Source of the DNA: an uncultured bacterium
Lineage (GTDB): Bacteria; Bacillota_I; Bacilli_A; RFN20; CAG-826
Length of the DNA stretch: 64,000 bases
Direction: 5' to 3'
Assembly (NCBI GenBank): GCA_949300345.1
Contig: CASGDR010000001.1
Location: forward strand, 1 to 64,000
Program-made: the position numbers and the translations under genes
The notes under the pieces: model-generated
What the model was told of the DNA's origin: nothing
What the model saw: the letters and a program-made list of their open reading frames with translations, nothing else
Database searches by the model: none
Part shown: positions 62,039 through 64,000 of the stretch, one piece after another
Numbering within the stretch: position 1 is the first letter of the stretch
Layout: the number at the start of each line of letters is the position of its first letter

Positions 62039-62525
62039 TCGAAGAGCCCTCCTTTTTTGCGAATAGGCGATAGAGCCTGATATAGGCGATGATGGCCGCC
62101 ACCATCAAGGCAAAGCCGATGCAGCGGAATACCATCAAGGTGATGTAAGCTTCGGTAGTCAGATGCCCATACATGCAGCAGGCAAGGATGAAGTCGATAA
62201 GCACTAGAGCCGCCAAGGCGATGCCATAGCGGTACTTGGCCTTGATGGCCTTTATCGATAGATAGCCAAGAAGGAATGAGACCAGAAGGCTAGAAGCCAT
62301 GAAGGCGATGTAGTTATAGACGATATTGCCCGCATATTCGCTTTGGAACATCAGCTCCCTAAGCCAATAGACGAAGCCATATGAGAAGCCGATGGAATAG
62401 GTGGTCTCGAAGCAGGAAACCAGGCTTCCGAAGGCGGAAACAAAGGCCAAAACCAGCTGGCCATAGGCCAAGCGCTGGTAAAGGGCCAAGGCTTTGTCCT
62501 GGCGGTGCTTGAGACTATTTTCCAT
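62031..62525 (-). CDS. Hypothetical four-span membrane protein
   Basis: A 164-aa protein with four hydrophobic segments (about 24-45, 68-90, 97-115 and 125-150) and charged ends. No family is recognised. I use ATG 62525 (MENSLKHRQDKALAL), 5 nt after the asp23 stop; longer frames overlap asp23 and are unlikely. It takes the position where some Firmicutes have amaP-like or yqhZ-neighbouring genes between asp23 and nusB. Confidence 0.78.
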   Translation of the reverse strand: MENSLKHRQDKALALYQRLAYGQLVLAFVSAFGSLVSCFETTYSIGFSYGFVYWLRELMFQSEYAGNIVYNYIAFMASSLLVSFLLGYLSIKAIKAKYRYGIALAALVLIDFILACCMYGHLTTEAYITLMVFRCIGFALMVAAIIAYIRLYRLFAKKEGSSNE

Positions 62526-62530
62526 GGGTT

Positions 62531-62872
62531 TTAGGTCAAGGAGACCACCCGGATCTTGATGGAGAAAGGCACGGTCTCGCACATCATCTGGATGTGGGAG
62601 GCGACGTTTTGCTGTATCTGCAGGCAGACGTCCTGCACTTTGGCATCCTTGCGGAGCGAGACTTCTAAGACGATGTCGATCTTGCCGTCCTTGCGGAAGA
62701 TGACATTGGCCGGTCCTTTGACCTTGAAGATGCCCTTGTTCTTCTTCAGGGCCGGAGAAGCGGTGCCCACCTCCTCTACCGCCTTGTTGGCAATGGATTC
62801 GAAAAGGCGGCGCGAGAGGGCGATGTTCCCGGTCGGAGAGAAGTTGTTGAGGACGACGTAATTGCTGGACAT
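62531..62872 (-). CDS. Asp23/Gls24 family envelope stress protein (YqhY-like)
   Basis: A 113-aa Asp23-family protein. The segment GNIALSRRLFESIANKAVEEV and the strand pair GKIDIVLEVSLRKDAKVQDVC are typical. YqhY in Bacillus, upstream of nusB, modulates acetyl-CoA carboxylase; the position here is similar. It is a cytosolic protein. Confidence 0.9.
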   Translation of the reverse strand: MSSNYVVLNNFSPTGNIALSRRLFESIANKAVEEVGTASPALKKNKGIFKVKGPANVIFRKDGKIDIVLEVSLRKDAKVQDVCLQIQQNVASHIQMMCETVPFSIKIRVVSLT

Positions 62873-62911
62873 GTGGATAGTCTAGGACAAATGCCTTTAT
62901 AAGGCAATTGC

Positions 62912-64000
62912 TTAGAAGGCCTCTTTGATGGCCATAGCCACCCCTTCCGGCGTGAAGCCATAGGCCTCCAAAACCGCCTTTTCGTTGCCTGAGGCCCCGA
63001 AGCGGTCGACCCCGATATTGGTCTTTCCGTATTTGCCCCAACCAAAGGTTGAAAGCATTTCCAGGGTAATGGTTTTATCGTGCGGTAGATGCAGCACGGA
63101 GTCTTTGTATTCCTGGCTTTGCTTCTCGAATACTTCTAGGCTCGGGGCGGAAACCACTTCGAAGTATTTTCCTTCCCCTTCTAGGATTTTGGCGGCCTGT
63201 ATGCCCAAACTCACTTCCGAGCCGGTGGCCATGATGATGCCCTCGGGCTTGATCTTGGCCTTGGGGGCATAGACGCGGTAAGCGCCTTTATTGAGCCCTT
63301 CCTCTGAGGTGTTATCAAGCAAAGGTAGGTTCTGACGCGACAAGATGATGATGACCGGGCCCTCCTTATGAGTTAAGGCAAAGCGCCAGGCGGCATAGGT
63401 TTCCCTACTATCGGCGGGGCGAAGAACCGTCACTCCGGGGATGGAGCGAAGGGCCGCCAGATGCTCGATCGGCTGGTGGGTCGGCCCGTCTTCGCCGACC
63501 GCCAAGGAATCATGGCTGAATAGATAAATGGCGGGCAGATGTTCCAAAGCGCTCATCCTGATGGCGGATTTCATGTAGTCGCTGAAGACGAGGAAGGCCC
63601 CACAGTAGCTGACCAGTCCCTTATGGAGCAAGATGCCGTTCATGGCAGAGGCCATGGCGAATTCCCTGATCCCGAAATAGATGTCATGGGCTTCGGGATG
63701 TTCCTTGGAAAATCCGGGGTCGCCGGGGACGGAGGTCTTGACCGAGGAGGCCACGTCGGCGGAACCGCCGAAGGCGAAAGGCATCTTCTTGTGCAGCTCG
63801 GCGATGATCTTGCCGGATACGTTGCGGCTGGAATCCGTCTTCAGTTCGGTCGGGATTTCGGGGATATAGGCCTCGATATCGCGGTTGAGCCCATCGAGGT
63901 AGGGCTTGGCCTCCTCGGGACGGGAGATGAAGTCATTGCGGCTATCATCGAGGGCCTTATGGCATTCATCCAGCCGCTTGGAAATGGCTTCGCGGGTGAC
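62912..64000 (-). CDS. tkt: Transketolase, C-terminal part (cut by window edge)
   Basis: Only the C-terminal ~362 residues are in the window; the frame stays open to 64000. The pyrimidine-binding domain has FGIREFAMASAMNGI, HDSLAVGEDGPTHQPIEHLA and RSIPGVTVLRPAD, and the C-terminal domain GIIMATGSEVSLGIQAA. It moves two-carbon units in the pentose phosphate pathway using TPP. It is the first seen gene of the minus-strand run that includes dxs, the related enzyme. The start codon is outside. Confidence 0.96.
   Translation of the reverse strand, partial: VTREAISKRLDECHKALDDSRNDFISRPEEAKPYLDGLNRDIEAYIPEIPTELKTDSSRNVSGKIIAELHKKMPFAFGGSADVASSVKTSVPGDPGFSKEHPEAHDIYFGIREFAMASAMNGILLHKGLVSYCGAFLVFSDYMKSAIRMSALEHLPAIYLFSHDSLAVGEDGPTHQPIEHLAALRSIPGVTVLRPADSRETYAAWRFALTHKEGPVIIILSRQNLPLLDNTSEEGLNKGAYRVYAPKAKIKPEGIIMATGSEVSLGIQAAKILEGEGKYFEVVSAPSLEVFEKQSQEYKDSVLHLPHDKTITLEMLSTFGWGKYGKTNIGVDRFGASGNEKAVLEAYGFTPEGVAMAIKEAF

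Overview
The window looks like a chromosomal segment of an uncultured, probably gut-associated Bacilli/Erysipelotrichia-like bacterium. Reasons: standard code (TGA is used as a stop, as at 5373-5375), Firmicutes gene orders (yqeG-yqeH-yhbY-nadD/yqeK-rsfS; rplU-prp-rpmA; dnaG-rpoD-trmK-nif3; asp23-nusB-xseA-xseB), a T-box before valS, an L27 N-terminal extension paired with its protease Prp, and lipoproteins with long serine linkers. Core genes are moderately GC-rich, with two AT-rich gaps (about 42.65-43.4 kb and 52.2-53.1 kb). The lineage call is inference.

Layout. 1-3045: a CRISPR array of 46 full 36-nt repeats, one truncated terminal repeat and 46 spacers, entering from upstream; cas genes are outside. 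3160-5375: a coupled pair, a MazG-like nucleotide pyrophosphohydrolase and a PD-(D/E)XK nuclease-helicase (DUF2075). 5615-9653: a tight six-gene operon of largely unknown function (DUF898-like membrane protein, two small unknowns, a HEPN-CBS fusion, a TetR regulator, a TPR-like protein). 9829-19580: tig-lon, engB, glyA, a lipoprotein, a phosphodiesterase and a DUF368/PopT lipid-carrier transporter. 19680-22454: T-box and valS. 22615-26163: a short peptide whose N-terminus fits a degenerate double-glycine leader, radC, a possible structured RNA, the rplU-prp-rpmA ribosomal operon, and a membrane protein with a C39 peptidase domain but no ATPase. 26176-34729: ybeY-cdd-era-recO, glyS, dnaG-rpoD-trmK-nif3. 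34726-42604: ispH, a lipoprotein, a DEAD-box helicase, a Sel1-repeat protein, ispG, rpmG, an MBL hydrolase, efp and yneF. 43415-52193: plsY, then parE-parC and the yqeG-to-rsfS ribosome-assembly/NAD cluster. 53122-64000 (minus strand): ABC permease and binding lipoprotein, deoB, xerD, dinB, dxs, xseB, xseA, nusB, a membrane protein, asp23 and the 3' part of tkt.

How the genes work together. The left end is a defence-type neighbourhood in which the CRISPR array repeatedly sampled variants of the same viral loci: three spacers encode the same peptide with synonymous changes, and two pairs of spacers are diverged copies. ispG, ispH and dxs supply the MEP isoprenoid route, and PopT may handle its polyprenyl-phosphate products. 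The most novel candidates are the double-glycine-leader-like peptide with the ATPase-less C39 membrane protein, the six-gene HEPN-CBS operon, and the MazG/nuclease-helicase cassette. Several promoters place the -10 box only 6-11 nt before the start codon, which suggests leaderless mRNAs.
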